Below are positions 28,415 through 37,486 of a stretch of DNA of 64,000 bases, one piece after another. Position 1 is the stretch's first letter. Each line of letters starts with the position of its first letter. A program made the position numbers and the translations under genes. The notes under the pieces were generated by a model that saw only the letters and a list, made by a program, of their open reading frames with translations, searched no databases and was not told where the DNA came from. Source of the stretch: Marinimicrobium koreense. Lineage in GTDB: Bacteria; Pseudomonadota; Gammaproteobacteria; Pseudomonadales; Cellvibrionaceae. The DNA lies in assembly GCF_003762925.1 (NCBI RefSeq), contig NZ_RJUK01000001.1, forward strand, positions 1,860,001-1,924,000. Direction: 5' to 3'.

Positions 28415-30337
28415 ATGACGATTTTCAACCATTACCGCGAACGTTACATTTCAACCCAACAGGAAGAGTTGAGCATTCAGGAGTACCTGGACCTGTGTAA
28501 ACAGGACCGCAGCGTTTACGCCACCGCCGCCGAACGGATGCTCATGGCCATTGGCGAACCCGAGCTGGTGGACACCTCCCTGGACCCACGGCTGAGCCGC
28601 ATTTTTTCCAACAAAGTCATCAAGCGCTACGAAGCCTTCCATGAGTTCTACGGCATGGAAGAGTGCATCGAGCAGATCGTCTCCTTCTTCAAGCACGCTG
28701 CTCAGGGGCTGGAAGAAAAGAAACAGATTCTGTACCTGCTCGGCCCGGTCGGGGGCGGCAAGTCCTCCCTGGCCGAAAAGCTCAAAGCCCTGATGCAACA
28801 GATGCCCATCTACTGCCTCAAAGGCTCCCCGGTGTTCGAATCGCCGCTGGGGTTATTTAACCCCGACGAAGACGGCCAGATTCTGGAGGAAGACTACGGC
28901 ATTCCCCAGCGCTACCTGAAAACCATCATGTCCCCCTGGGCGGTGAAACGCCTGCACGAGTACGAGGGCGACATCAGCCAGTTCAAGGTGGTGAAAGTCT
29001 TCCCGTCGATTCTGGACCAGATTGCCGTCTCCAAAACCGAGCCCGGCGATGAAAACAACCAGGACATTTCCTCCCTGGTGGGCAAGGTGGATATCCGCAA
29101 GCTGGAGGACTATCCCCAGAACGACCCGGACGCCTACAGCTTCTCCGGCGGCCTGTGCCGGGCCAACCAGGGGCTGATGGAATTTGTGGAAATGTTCAAG
29201 GCACCCATCAAGGTGCTGCACCCGCTGCTGACCGCCACTCAGGAGGGCAACTACAACAGCACCGAGGGTTTGAGCGCCATTCCCTTCGAGGGCATCATTC
29301 TCGCCCACTCCAACGAATCCGAGTGGCAGGCGTTCAAGAACAACAAGAACAACGAGGCCTTTCTGGACCGGGTGTACATCGTCAAGGTGCCCTACTGCCT
29401 GCGCGTGTCCGAAGAGGTGAAAATTTACGAGAAGCTGCTGGAAAACAGCTCCCTGAACAACGCCCACTGCGCCCCGGACACCCTGCGGATGCTGGCCAAG
29501 TTCGTGGTGCTCTCGCGCCTGAAGGAGCCGGAAAACTCCAACATCTATTCGAAGATGCGCATCTACGATGGCGAGAGCCTGAAAGACACCGACCCGAAAG
29601 CCAAGTCCATCCAGGAATACCGGGACGCCGCCGGCGTGGATGAGGGCATGACCGGGCTATCCACCCGCTTTGCGTTCAAGATCCTCTCCAAGGTGTTCAA
29701 TTTCGACCCCACCGAAGTGGCCGCCAACCCGGTGCACCTGCTGTACGTGCTGGAGCAACAGATCGAGCGCGAACAGTTCCCCGCGGAAACCCGCGAGCGC
29801 TACCTGGGCTTTATCAAGGAGTACCTGGCACCGCGCTACGTGGACTTTATCGGCAAGGAAATCCAGACCGCGTATCTGGAATCCTACACCGAGTACGGGC
29901 AGAACATATTCGACCGTTACGTCACCTTTGCCGACTTCTGGATCCAGGACCAGGAATACCGGGACCCGGACACCGGGGAAATCCTCGACCGGGGCGCCCT
30001 CAACCAGGAGCTGGAAAAAATCGAGAAGCCGGCGGGCATCAGCAACCCGAAGGACTTCCGCAACGAGATCGTCAACTTCGTGCTGCGCGCCCGGGCCAAC
30101 AACAACGGCCGCAACCCGGCCTGGAACAGCTACGAGAAGTTGCGCTCGGTGATCGAGCAGAAAATGTTCTCCAACACCGAGGACCTGTTGCCCGTCATTT
30201 CCTTCAATGCCAAGGCCTCCGCCGCGGACCAGAAAAAACACCAGGACTTTGTGGCGCGCATGATCGAGCGCGGTTATACGGAGAAGCAGGTCCGGCTGCT
30301 GTCGGAGTGGTATCTGCGGGTCCGTAAGTCCCAGTAA
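28415..30337 (+). CDS. prkA: PrkA family serine protein kinase (YeaG-like)
   Basis: The 640-residue protein combines an AAA ATPase N-terminal domain with a C-terminal kinase-related domain. The Walker A GPVGGGKSS is at residues 110-118, and the early FNHYRERY and EEYLDLCK-like segments match E. coli YeaG. In enterobacteria YeaG is induced by starvation and works with YeaH. The product is followed 49 bases later by yeaH and then spoVR, the common three-gene unit. GC content and codon choice match the chromosome. Confidence 0.96.
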   Translation: MTIFNHYRERYISTQQEELSIQEYLDLCKQDRSVYATAAERMLMAIGEPELVDTSLDPRLSRIFSNKVIKRYEAFHEFYGMEECIEQIVSFFKHAAQGLEEKKQILYLLGPVGGGKSSLAEKLKALMQQMPIYCLKGSPVFESPLGLFNPDEDGQILEEDYGIPQRYLKTIMSPWAVKRLHEYEGDISQFKVVKVFPSILDQIAVSKTEPGDENNQDISSLVGKVDIRKLEDYPQNDPDAYSFSGGLCRANQGLMEFVEMFKAPIKVLHPLLTATQEGNYNSTEGLSAIPFEGIILAHSNESEWQAFKNNKNNEAFLDRVYIVKVPYCLRVSEEVKIYEKLLENSSLNNAHCAPDTLRMLAKFVVLSRLKEPENSNIYSKMRIYDGESLKDTDPKAKSIQEYRDAAGVDEGMTGLSTRFAFKILSKVFNFDPTEVAANPVHLLYVLEQQIEREQFPAETRERYLGFIKEYLAPRYVDFIGKEIQTAYLESYTEYGQNIFDRYVTFADFWIQDQEYRDPDTGEILDRGALNQELEKIEKPAGISNPKDFRNEIVNFVLRARANNNGRNPAWNSYEKLRSVIEQKMFSNTEDLLPVISFNAKASAADQKKHQDFVARMIERGYTEKQVRLLSEWYLRVRKSQ

Positions 30338-30386
30338 AGCCGGCACCCCACCCGGGGTGCCGAGGGTGGTTTTTCGAGGTTAGCGT

Positions 30387-31673
30387 ATGAGTCATATTGT
30401 CGACCGTCGCCTGAACGCCAAAAACAAAAGTGCCGTCAACCGGCAGCGCTTCCTGCGTCGCTATAAAGAGCACATCAAAAAAGCCGTGTCCGGTGCGGTC
30501 AGCCGTCGCTCCATTACCGATATCGAGCAGGGCGAGAAAATCAGCATTCCCACCCGGGACATTCACGAACCGGTATTCCACCACGGCCAGGGCGGCCACC
30601 GGGAAAACGTGCTGCCCGGCAACAAGGAATTCACCCGGGGCGATCGCATTGCCCGCCCGCCCAGCGGCGGCGGTGGCGGCAGCGGCTCTGGAGCCAGCGA
30701 CTCCGGCGAGGGCGAAGACGAATTTGTTTTTCAGATATCCCAGAGCGAGTTTCTGGATTTCATGTTTGACGACCTGGCGCTACCCAACCTGGTCAAACGC
30801 CAATTGATCGGCGACACCGACTTTCAGCGCCACCGGGCCGGCATCAGTAACGAGGGCAACCCCGGGCAACTGAACGTGGTGCGCTCCATGCGCTCCGCCC
30901 ACGCCCGGCGCATTGCCCTGACCGCCAAAAAGCGCCGCCGCCTCAAGGAGCTGAAAGCCCAGCTCGAAGAGGAGCAGGCCAAGCAGGACATCCTGTACGA
31001 CGCGCGCAAGGTCAAAGCCCTGGAAGAGGAAATCGTCGAGCTGGAGGCGAAGATCAAGCGCATCCCCTGGCTGGACACCTTCGACCTGAAATACAACCTC
31101 CACGTCAAACACCCGATACCGCGCAGCAAAGCGGTGATGTTCTGCCTGATGGACGTGTCCGGCTCCATGACCCAGTCCACCAAGGACATGGCCAAGCGCT
31201 TTTTCATCCTGCTGTACCTGTTCCTGCAGCGCAACTACGAACACACCGAAGTGGTGTTCATCCGCCACCACACCAGCGCCAAGGAAGTGGACGAGGAGGA
31301 GTTTTTCTACTCCCGGGAGACCGGCGGCACCATCGTCTCCAGCGCCCTGAAACTGATGCACAGCATCATGGAAGCACGCTACCCCACCAGCGAGTGGAAC
31401 ATCTACGGCGCCCAGGCCTCGGACGGGGACAACTGGAACGAAGACTCCAGCGTGTGCCAACAGGTGCTGTGTGAAGACATACTGCCCCACGTGCAATACT
31501 TCTCCTACATTGAAATCACCCAGCGGGAGCATCAGGCGCTCTGGCACGAGTACGAGGAGGTGCAGGAGCGCTTTCCGCACATCTTCGCCATGGAGCAGAT
31601 CACCGACGTGCGCGACATCTACCCGGTGTTTCGCGAGCTGTTCCATAAAGACACGCACCGGCAGGCGGGTTAA
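30387..31673 (+). CDS. yeaH: YeaH/YhbH family (DUF444) protein
   Basis: A 428-residue DUF444 protein. It has a basic N-terminal region, a glycine/serine-rich linker at about residues 92-106, a coiled-coil stretch at about 182-224, and a von Willebrand A-like domain whose metal site motif DVSGS occupies 256-260. It is the partner of the PrkA kinase in the starvation response. It ends three bases before spoVR, pointing to a single transcript. Confidence 0.95.
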   Translation: MSHIVDRRLNAKNKSAVNRQRFLRRYKEHIKKAVSGAVSRRSITDIEQGEKISIPTRDIHEPVFHHGQGGHRENVLPGNKEFTRGDRIARPPSGGGGGSGSGASDSGEGEDEFVFQISQSEFLDFMFDDLALPNLVKRQLIGDTDFQRHRAGISNEGNPGQLNVVRSMRSAHARRIALTAKKRRRLKELKAQLEEEQAKQDILYDARKVKALEEEIVELEAKIKRIPWLDTFDLKYNLHVKHPIPRSKAVMFCLMDVSGSMTQSTKDMAKRFFILLYLFLQRNYEHTEVVFIRHHTSAKEVDEEEFFYSRETGGTIVSSALKLMHSIMEARYPTSEWNIYGAQASDGDNWNEDSSVCQQVLCEDILPHVQYFSYIEITQREHQALWHEYEEVQERFPHIFAMEQITDVRDIYPVFRELFHKDTHRQAG

Positions 31674-31676
31674 GTC

Positions 31677-33185
31677 ATGAGTGAGCGCAAACCCATATCC
31701 ACCGGCGCCGACTGGACCTTCGAGCTGGTCGAGGAATACGACCGGGCCATCGCCGGCATTGCCAACGAGTTCGGACTGGACACCTACCCCAACCAGATCG
31801 AGATCATCAGCTCCGAACAGATGATGGACGCCTACTCCGCGGCGGGCATGCCCCTGGGCTACCACCACTGGTCCTACGGCAAACAGTTCCTCTCGGTAGA
31901 GAACGCCTACAGCCGGGGGCAGATGGGGTTGGCCTATGAAATTGTGATCAATTCCAACCCCTGCATCGCCTACCTGATGGAGGAGAACACCATCACCATG
32001 CAGGCGCTGGTGATCGCCCACGCCTGCTACGGCCACAACTCCTTCTTCAAAGGTAATTACCTGTTCCGCACCTGGACCGATGCCGGCTCCATCATCGACT
32101 ACCTGGTGTTCGCCAAGAACTACATCGCCCAGTGCGAAGAGCGCTACGGCATCAGCGCCGTGGAAGAAACCCTGGACTCTTGCCACGCCCTGATGAACTA
32201 CGGCGTAGACCGCTACAAACGCCCCTCCCCCATCTCCGCCTGGGACGAACGGGAGCGCCAGAAAGAGCGCGAAGAATACCTGCAGCGGCAGGTGAACGAC
32301 CTGTGGCGAACCATCCCCCGGATGACCCCGGAGGCGGAAGACCCCGCCCCGAAACAGCGCTACCCCAGCGAACCCCAGGAAAACCTGCTGTACTTCATCG
32401 AGAAGAACGCCCCCCTGCTGGAACCCTGGCAGCGCGAAGTGGTGCGCATCGTGCGCAAAATCGCCCAGTACTTCTACCCCCAGCGGCAGACCCAGGTAAT
32501 GAACGAAGGCTGGGCCTGCTTCTGGCACTACACCCTGCTCAACGAGATGTATGACCGGGGCCTGGTCACCGACGCCTTCATGATGGAGTTTCTGCAGTCC
32601 CACTCCAGCGTGATTTACCAGCCGCCCTACGACAGCCCCCACTATAGCGGCATCAACCCCTACACCCTGGGGTTCAACATGATGATGGACATCCGCCGCA
32701 TCTGCGAGCGCCCCACCGAGGAAGACCGCTACTGGTTCCCGGACATCGCCGGCAGCGACTGGAATGAAACCCTGCACTTCGCCATGCGCAACTTCAAAGA
32801 CGAGAGCTTCATCCTGCAGTTCCTATCGCCCAAAATCATCCGCGACCTGAAACTGTTCACCGTGGTGGACGACGATCGCGAACCCCATATCGAAGTCAAC
32901 GCCATCCACGACGAAGAAGGCTACCGCGCCGTACGCCAGTCCCTCGCGGGCCTGTACAACCTGGGCAACCGCGAGCCCAACATCCAGGTGCACAGCGTGG
33001 ATATCCGGGGTGACCGCTCGCTGACCCTGCACCACACCCGGCACTCCCGCAAGCCGCTGGATAACTCGGCCGAGGAGGTGCTGCGGCATGTGCATAGGCT
33101 GTGGGGGTTTGATGTGCATTTACATTCTATGGAGGGGGATAAGATTGCGCAGAGTTTTCATTGTCCGCCGGTGGCTGAAGCGTAA
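31677..33185 (+). CDS. spoVR: SpoVR family protein (YcgB-like)
   Basis: The 502-residue protein belongs to the SpoVR/YcgB family, named for a sporulation cortex role in Bacillus but widespread in non-sporulating bacteria. Conserved histidine- and tyrosine-rich parts are visible, such as GMPLGYHHWSYGKQF near residue 58 and NEGWACFWHYTLLNEM near 277. Its biochemical role is unknown; co-occurrence with PrkA and YeaH suggests a shared stress function. A terminator-like hairpin follows 93 bases later. Confidence 0.95.
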   Translation: MSERKPISTGADWTFELVEEYDRAIAGIANEFGLDTYPNQIEIISSEQMMDAYSAAGMPLGYHHWSYGKQFLSVENAYSRGQMGLAYEIVINSNPCIAYLMEENTITMQALVIAHACYGHNSFFKGNYLFRTWTDAGSIIDYLVFAKNYIAQCEERYGISAVEETLDSCHALMNYGVDRYKRPSPISAWDERERQKEREEYLQRQVNDLWRTIPRMTPEAEDPAPKQRYPSEPQENLLYFIEKNAPLLEPWQREVVRIVRKIAQYFYPQRQTQVMNEGWACFWHYTLLNEMYDRGLVTDAFMMEFLQSHSSVIYQPPYDSPHYSGINPYTLGFNMMMDIRRICERPTEEDRYWFPDIAGSDWNETLHFAMRNFKDESFILQFLSPKIIRDLKLFTVVDDDREPHIEVNAIHDEEGYRAVRQSLAGLYNLGNREPNIQVHSVDIRGDRSLTLHHTRHSRKPLDNSAEEVLRHVHRLWGFDVHLHSMEGDKIAQSFHCPPVAEA

Positions 33186-33277
33186 ACAATAAACAGCCTT
33201 CGCCTGCAAGCATGGCGACGTAAAATTTTAGGGTTGTCAGCCTACGTATTATGTGGCAATTTACGACATAGGATGTC

Positions 33278-33300
33278 AGCCGACTAGGTCGGCTTTCTTA
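33278..33300 (+). terminator. Terminator after prkA-yeaH-spoVR
   Basis: AGCCGAC (33278-33284) and GTCGGCT (33288-33294) form a perfect 7-bp stem with a TAG loop, followed by TTCTTA. This fits a Rho-independent terminator for the preceding three-gene unit. Confidence 0.65.
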
Positions 33301-33407
33301 TCAAGTGCGCGAATTGCGGCGAGGGATTGCTCGTTTGTAGCCCCTCCTCAGAAAAATTTCCGCTGAAACAACCAGTTACCTGATTCGGGTGGAAGGATAT
33401 CGCGGAG

Positions 33408-33536
33408 TGATATCGAGCATGCGGGTATACATCCGAAGAAACATGCACCAGATCAATCTGAAAAACCGATATCTCAGTAACTTACGAAATCTTTCGAGAG
33501 TTTTTATCGGTTTGATATCGTGCATGCGGGATATAC
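33408..33536. repeat. Imperfect direct repeats before the cassette region
   Basis: TGATATCGAGCATGCGGGTA (from 33408) and TGATATCGTGCATGCGGGAT (from 33513) are near-identical 23-24 base direct repeats 105 bases apart. Both contain the palindromes GATATC and GCATGC. They end just before GTTAACC at 33541 and the first island gene, in an otherwise gene-free gap (33186-33557). They may be binding sites for a regulator or for a recombinase; function unknown. Confidence 0.55.
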
Positions 33537-33557
33537 CAATGTTAACCAGAGGGCAAA

Positions 33558-34439
33558 ATGTCAGACGAAAGAGAAGAAAAGGACGTCGAACAAGAGGTGG
33601 AATACCAGCCAATCTCCGAGTTTTTGGAGAGTTCGCCGCCCAACAGATTGGCTCATATTTCGGATTTAGCTGGGCCGAAGCGATACCCAGGAGGCGGTTT
33701 TAGACGTAACGTCCTCAATACTCCCGAATTGCAGCTTCACTGTCCGAGCGACGCTTGCAACGGAACTCGTTTTTTTCGCTGCATTTCTCAGCACATACCT
33801 CAACTGAAAGAAACGTACGAGCACCTCTACATTACGTATCGCTGCTCCAATTGCCAGGAACATCGGAAAACGTATGCGCTTGCCGCAAAAATAGATCGCG
33901 ATGAGAGCAAGACAGGTGAACTGTACAAATTCGGTGAAATGCCAACCTTTGGGCCTCCGACGCCGCCGAGACTTGTAAAGCTGATTGGCCCCGATAGAAC
34001 AATATTCCTTAAAGGTCGCCGCTGTGAAAACCAAGGGTTGGGTATTGGTGCGTTCATTTACTACCGAAGAGTGGTAGAAAATCAGAAAAACAGAATTTTC
34101 AGCGAAATTTTGAAAGTTGCCGAAAAGCTCAGCGCCTCGCCCGAAAGCCTCAAAATACTTCGATCCGCGATCGAGGAGACTCAGTTCAGGAAAGCCCTTG
34201 AGATTGCCAAAGACGCTATTCCAGAGTCTTTGTTGATTAATGGCCACAACCCAGTCGAACTATTGCACGGGGCTTTGAGCGAAGGTGTGCATGAACTTTC
34301 CGACGAGGATTGCCTTGAATTAGCAAGTAGTGTTCGGGTTGTACTTGGTGAGTTATCTGAACGTTTGGCTCAAGCCCTTAAGGACGAGGCAGAACTTTCG
34401 AAGGCTTTGTCTACATTGATGCACCGAAAAAATGGTTAA
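33558..34439 (+). CDS. Hypothetical protein with zinc-finger-like cysteines
   Basis: I do not recognise this 293-residue protein. It is soluble, with an acidic N terminus and cysteines at 62, 67, 96 and 99 (CPSDAC ... CSNC) spaced like a metal-binding knuckle, then a central GLGIGAFIYYRRVVENQ helix (about 160-176) and a helical acidic C-terminal half. An AGAGGG site lies six bases before the ATG. Codon use is AT-richer than in neighbouring chromosomal genes. The stop TAA is part of the first base run of an attC-like site, as in integron cassettes. Confidence 0.75.
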   Translation: MSDEREEKDVEQEVEYQPISEFLESSPPNRLAHISDLAGPKRYPGGGFRRNVLNTPELQLHCPSDACNGTRFFRCISQHIPQLKETYEHLYITYRCSNCQEHRKTYALAAKIDRDESKTGELYKFGEMPTFGPPTPPRLVKLIGPDRTIFLKGRRCENQGLGIGAFIYYRRVVENQKNRIFSEILKVAEKLSASPESLKILRSAIEETQFRKALEIAKDAIPESLLINGHNPVELLHGALSEGVHELSDEDCLELASSVRVVLGELSERLAQALKDEAELSKALSTLMHRKNG

Positions 34440-34505
34440 CAAAGTGGTCAACGGGACGGCAACTACGCTGCGCTCCGTTGGCGCCCATTACCACTGGCGT
34501 TAAAT
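34434..34505 (+). other. attC recombination site (59-base element)
   Basis: The 72-base element starts with GGTTAAC and ends with GTTAAAT, fitting the RYYYAAC and GTTRRRY core sites with one mismatch. Inside, AGTGGT pairs perfectly with ACCACT, GGGACGGCAAC pairs with GTTGGCGCCC leaving an unpaired A on one strand, and the variable loop is short. Imperfect pairing with an extra-helical base is typical for attC. The upstream gene's stop codon is embedded in the left core, and the next gene's ATG is five bases after the right core. Confidence 0.75.
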
Positions 34506-34509
34506 TCTT

Positions 34510-35541
34510 ATGGCACATAGAGACATAATCATAAACTCAAAGAAAGTCAGCCCTCATAAAGCATATGTCGGCCCAAAATTCAATGAGAAAACTATTTTGG
34601 TGGAGAGCCATTTTGAATTTATTGAAATGTGGCTTCAAAGGAATGGCAACGAAGACAGTCGCATATACTGGGATCAAGCAAAAAACTTCTATCATGCTGC
34701 AGCCAATACGGATGTTACTTCAAAGCCGCTAGTTGCCTACTACTGCATGCTGAACGCCTCTAAAAGCCTTTTGGCTTTAAAGGGGGTCGGGGTAAGCCCG
34801 TACCATGGCTTGGCTGGATCGCCAGCGGCGAATAAGGCGATGCTAGTGAACGAACTGATCGAAGTAAAAGCTAATGGAGTATTTGTCGCGCTATCTAACT
34901 ATTTTGGTGCATCACTAGCCGGAAAGAAAGTCAACCTAAAGGACGTTTTATATAACATCCCATATATTCACCGAGCCTTTACCACCACTCATCCAGGTAT
35001 GCAGGATCTTTTTATCCCCATCTCTGATCCGCATTTTGTTAGAAACATGAAGTCCGACGAAAGTTGGTTCTGCGCCACGGTGCGAGATTCTCAATATCAA
35101 AAAGAAAATATTTTTAAAAAGCAACGAGGATGGGAGATAGACGCATCTGAACACGGGTTTGTCATTCGCAGGAACAAACGATTCAGTTGGTCAACGAAAA
35201 GAGGGACATCGAAGTCCGACAGAATTAATGAGCTAAAGGACTATCATTCTAAAATCCGAAGAGATATTAAGTATATACACAGTCATCAGCGCCTTTGGTA
35301 CTACAAAAGAAATGACAGAGGGGGATCTGTATTGCCCTGGCCAACTCCGTCTCTTATATACATGGGCATGCATCGATTAAGCGAGTTATGTCGGTATGAG
35401 CCATCCCGTCTAGCAAGGCATTTTAAAGCACAGCACAACTGGCTTCTGACGGAATTTATCAATCATTCACTTTCCAATTTTGTTGACCAGATAGCTTGTG
35501 AAATATGCGGATTAGAACTTATGAGCCCAAAAATCCGATGA
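34510..35541 (+). CDS. YaaC-like protein
   Basis: The 343-residue protein resembles the YaaC family of uncharacterised proteins, with ARNFYHAAA-like (QAKNFYHAAANTD) and KPLVAYYCMLNASKSLLALKG segments in the first third and PRLARHFK-like helices near the C terminus. Family recognition rests on these motifs only. No signal peptide or membrane helix is apparent. Base composition is low in GC. It has almost no leader: the ATG lies five bases after the attC site, so translation may depend on upstream signals. It could act with the neighbouring OLD nuclease, but the cassette arrangement means they may be unrelated. Confidence 0.6.
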   Translation: MAHRDIIINSKKVSPHKAYVGPKFNEKTILVESHFEFIEMWLQRNGNEDSRIYWDQAKNFYHAAANTDVTSKPLVAYYCMLNASKSLLALKGVGVSPYHGLAGSPAANKAMLVNELIEVKANGVFVALSNYFGASLAGKKVNLKDVLYNIPYIHRAFTTTHPGMQDLFIPISDPHFVRNMKSDESWFCATVRDSQYQKENIFKKQRGWEIDASEHGFVIRRNKRFSWSTKRGTSKSDRINELKDYHSKIRRDIKYIHSHQRLWYYKRNDRGGSVLPWPTPSLIYMGMHRLSELCRYEPSRLARHFKAQHNWLLTEFINHSLSNFVDQIACEICGLELMSPKIR

Positions 35542-35626
35542 ATTTAACAAATAAGCTCACGGCGACAGCTTTTCCGCTGCGGCTGTCACATCCACTTCAA
35601 AGCTGCGCTTGCTTTGGACGTCAAGC
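35542..35626 (+). other. Degenerate attC-like site
   Basis: ATTTAAC (perfect RYYYAAC) directly follows the stop codon of the YaaC-like gene and GTCAAGC (one mismatch to GTTRRRY) closes the 85-base element. It holds two hairpins, GACAGC/GCTGTC and AAAGC/GCTTT, rather than one long stem, so it may be a hybrid or decayed site. Confidence 0.4.
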
Positions 35627-35643
35627 CCCTACAAGGAGATAAC

Positions 35644-37377
35644 ATGGCTGCTAAGAAAAAATCAGTAGAGGTTGTTCCTCTAGTCGATGAAGAAGGGAAC
35701 GCTCCTCGCCCTCGTCTTCATAAACTTCAGATCAACAACTTCAGATCAATTGGGACTGAGACCGTTGAGATCGAGCTTGACGACATCGTTGTTCTTGTCG
35801 GGCCTAATAATGTCGGTAAAAGCAGTATTTTGAGGGCATATGAAACAGTAATGTCCCACGGCTCCAAGGATGGAAAACTGACAATAAACGATTTCCCCAA
35901 TGGGCAAGTTGACCCAGAAAATCTGCCCACAATTGAATTACATACAATCGTGTTTGATGATGCACCGGGTGAAAGATGGCTTGAGCCCACTGCAGATAAC
36001 GAGTGGTTAATACGTGAAAAATGGGTTTGGGAAAGCCCAAATAAAGATCCTAAGAGACAAGGGTTCGATACCCAAAAAAATGACTGGGATGATCAAGTTC
36101 CTTGGGGAGCACCGAACGTTGCTAACTCTCGACGCCCCCTTCCACATAGGATAGATGCTTTCGCAACACCAGAAAAGCAAGCAGCTGAAATAACCAGGCT
36201 AATAACCAGCATACTAAAGGAAAAAATATCTGAAATTAAGTCAGATCCTGAGCAAGAAAAATCCGACTATGAGCTGATACTAGATAAAATCCGGAATCTT
36301 CAGACAAAAGTCGTACAAGCGACCGAGGATGAAGTAAAATTGATTGAAAGTGAAGTATCCGAATATTTGAGAAAATTATTTCCTAAGCATCAAATAAAGT
36401 TCGATGCAAAGCCAGAAGCTGATCTTGAAGGAGCATATCAACCCTTCAAAGGTAATGCAGATCTTCTTATGGGGCCAGAAGACGGCTACTTTAGTACTAT
36501 TGAGCATCAAGGGAGCGGTGCAAGGAGAACGCTGTTATGGGCAACATTAAAATACTTATCTGAATCTCAGGATAAAAAGGGTTCTCGCCCGCATGTGCTA
36601 TTGCTGGATGAACCTGAAATATGCCTGCACCCTTCCGCTATTCGGGAAGCCAGGTCGGTCCTTTATGATCTACCGGACAGCGGCAATTGGCAGGTTATGA
36701 TTACATCGCATTCTCCAATATTTATAGATTTGTCGAAAGACAACACCACCATAATCAGAGTATTTCGGGACGAAGACAGTGAGGTCAAGAGTACAACATT
36801 ATATCGTCCTGAAAGAGCCAAGCTGGACGAAGATGATAAAAGGAATTTGAAGTTGATGAATGTCTGTGATCCTTATGTTCATGAGTTTTTCTTTGGCGGA
36901 AGACAAATCATTGTTGAGGGTGATACTGAATATACAGCTTTCTCGATGTTAAAAGAGTTCTACCCAGAGGAATATGGTGATGTACAGATCATCAGGGCAA
37001 GGGGAAAAGGAATTATTCCGTCGGTAGCCAAAGTGCTCAAGCAATTCTCTAAGTCATTCTGCATTCTTCACGATACTGACGAGGAGCATACGACTAATGG
37101 GAACAAAAATCCCGCCTGGAGCATGAATAGAACTATCGCAGATTTACAGGAAAAAGATGGAAGTGTAAATCTCGTTGCTTGCAAGACCTGTTTTGAAACG
37201 GCTCTTTTCGGGGAAGAGGTAAAAAATGAGAAGCCATATAATGCGCTAGTGAAGATTAGAGAGGATGAAAATGTTCGCGCAAAAGTAAAAGCTTTGCTCG
37301 ATTACCTGATTGGCGTGGAAGGTTCGGTACTACCCGATAACTGCATACACTGGGAGGCCGTTGAGGAGCTGGCTTAA
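35644..37377 (+). CDS. OLD-family ATPase with TOPRIM nuclease domain
   Basis: The 577-residue protein joins an SMC/RecF-like ATPase to a TOPRIM domain, as in OLD-family nucleases, some of which are anti-phage effectors (P2 OLD, Gabija GajA). Visible are Walker A GPNNVGKSS (53-61), signature GSGARR (290-295), Walker B VLLLDEPE (318-325), the switch His356 (TSHSP), and TOPRIM residues in VEGDTE (424-429) and HDTDEEH (476-482). A strong AAGGAG site fixes the ATG at 35644. No UvrD-like helicase (GajB) follows, so it would be a class 1, single-gene OLD. Base composition is low in GC. Confidence 0.88.
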   Translation: MAAKKKSVEVVPLVDEEGNAPRPRLHKLQINNFRSIGTETVEIELDDIVVLVGPNNVGKSSILRAYETVMSHGSKDGKLTINDFPNGQVDPENLPTIELHTIVFDDAPGERWLEPTADNEWLIREKWVWESPNKDPKRQGFDTQKNDWDDQVPWGAPNVANSRRPLPHRIDAFATPEKQAAEITRLITSILKEKISEIKSDPEQEKSDYELILDKIRNLQTKVVQATEDEVKLIESEVSEYLRKLFPKHQIKFDAKPEADLEGAYQPFKGNADLLMGPEDGYFSTIEHQGSGARRTLLWATLKYLSESQDKKGSRPHVLLLDEPEICLHPSAIREARSVLYDLPDSGNWQVMITSHSPIFIDLSKDNTTIIRVFRDEDSEVKSTTLYRPERAKLDEDDKRNLKLMNVCDPYVHEFFFGGRQIIVEGDTEYTAFSMLKEFYPEEYGDVQIIRARGKGIIPSVAKVLKQFSKSFCILHDTDEEHTTNGNKNPAWSMNRTIADLQEKDGSVNLVACKTCFETALFGEEVKNEKPYNALVKIREDENVRAKVKALLDYLIGVEGSVLPDNCIHWEAVEELA

Positions 37378-37448
37378 CAATAGGCTGAACGTCGACCGAT
37401 TTTCCAACGCTCTGCGGCTCCAAACCGGCGCATGAGTCGGCGTTAGTG
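37372..37448 (+). other. Third attC-like site
   Basis: GCTTAAC (perfect RYYYAAC, containing the OLD gene's stop codon) and GTTAGTG (two mismatches) bracket 77 bases. Inner arms GGCTGAACGTCGACCG and CGGCGCATGAGTCGG pair imperfectly. Spacing and position match the first site, but the stem is weaker. Confidence 0.45.
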
Positions 37449-37486
37449 GACCGTGTTACCCACAATTGGTGGACGCCATTACTCGA

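Larger units (their letters stand above)
33541..37448 (+). mobile_element. Integron-cassette-like array without integrase
   Basis: Three plus-strand genes, AT-richer than both flanks, each end within a few bases of a TTAACAA motif that opens an attC-like element (34434-34505, 35542-35626, 37372-37448). Putative recombination points are before 33541 (GTTAACC), 34499 (GTTAAAT), 35620 (GTCAAGC) and 37442 (GTTAGTG). No intI gene is in the window, so this would be a cluster of attC sites lacking an integrase or the far end of a longer array. The first attC is convincing, the other two degenerate. Confidence 0.6.

Noticed and set aside
30780-32777. 665-codon minus-strand open frame opposite yeaH and spoVR
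   Set aside because: Both plus-strand genes are recognised families, and the antisense translation has no recognisable domain.
33476-33547. Possible attC before the first cassette, between CAGTAAC and GTTAACC
   Set aside because: The inner sequences do not pair with each other, unlike the element at 34434-34505.
33376-33612. 78-codon minus-strand open frame in the spacer after spoVR
   Set aside because: It overlaps the direct repeats and the start of the first cassette gene, has no ribosome site and no recognisable family.
36058-36074. GGGTTCGATACCC resembling a tRNA T-arm
   Set aside because: It lies inside the OLD nuclease gene, and no acceptor, D or anticodon arm surrounds it.
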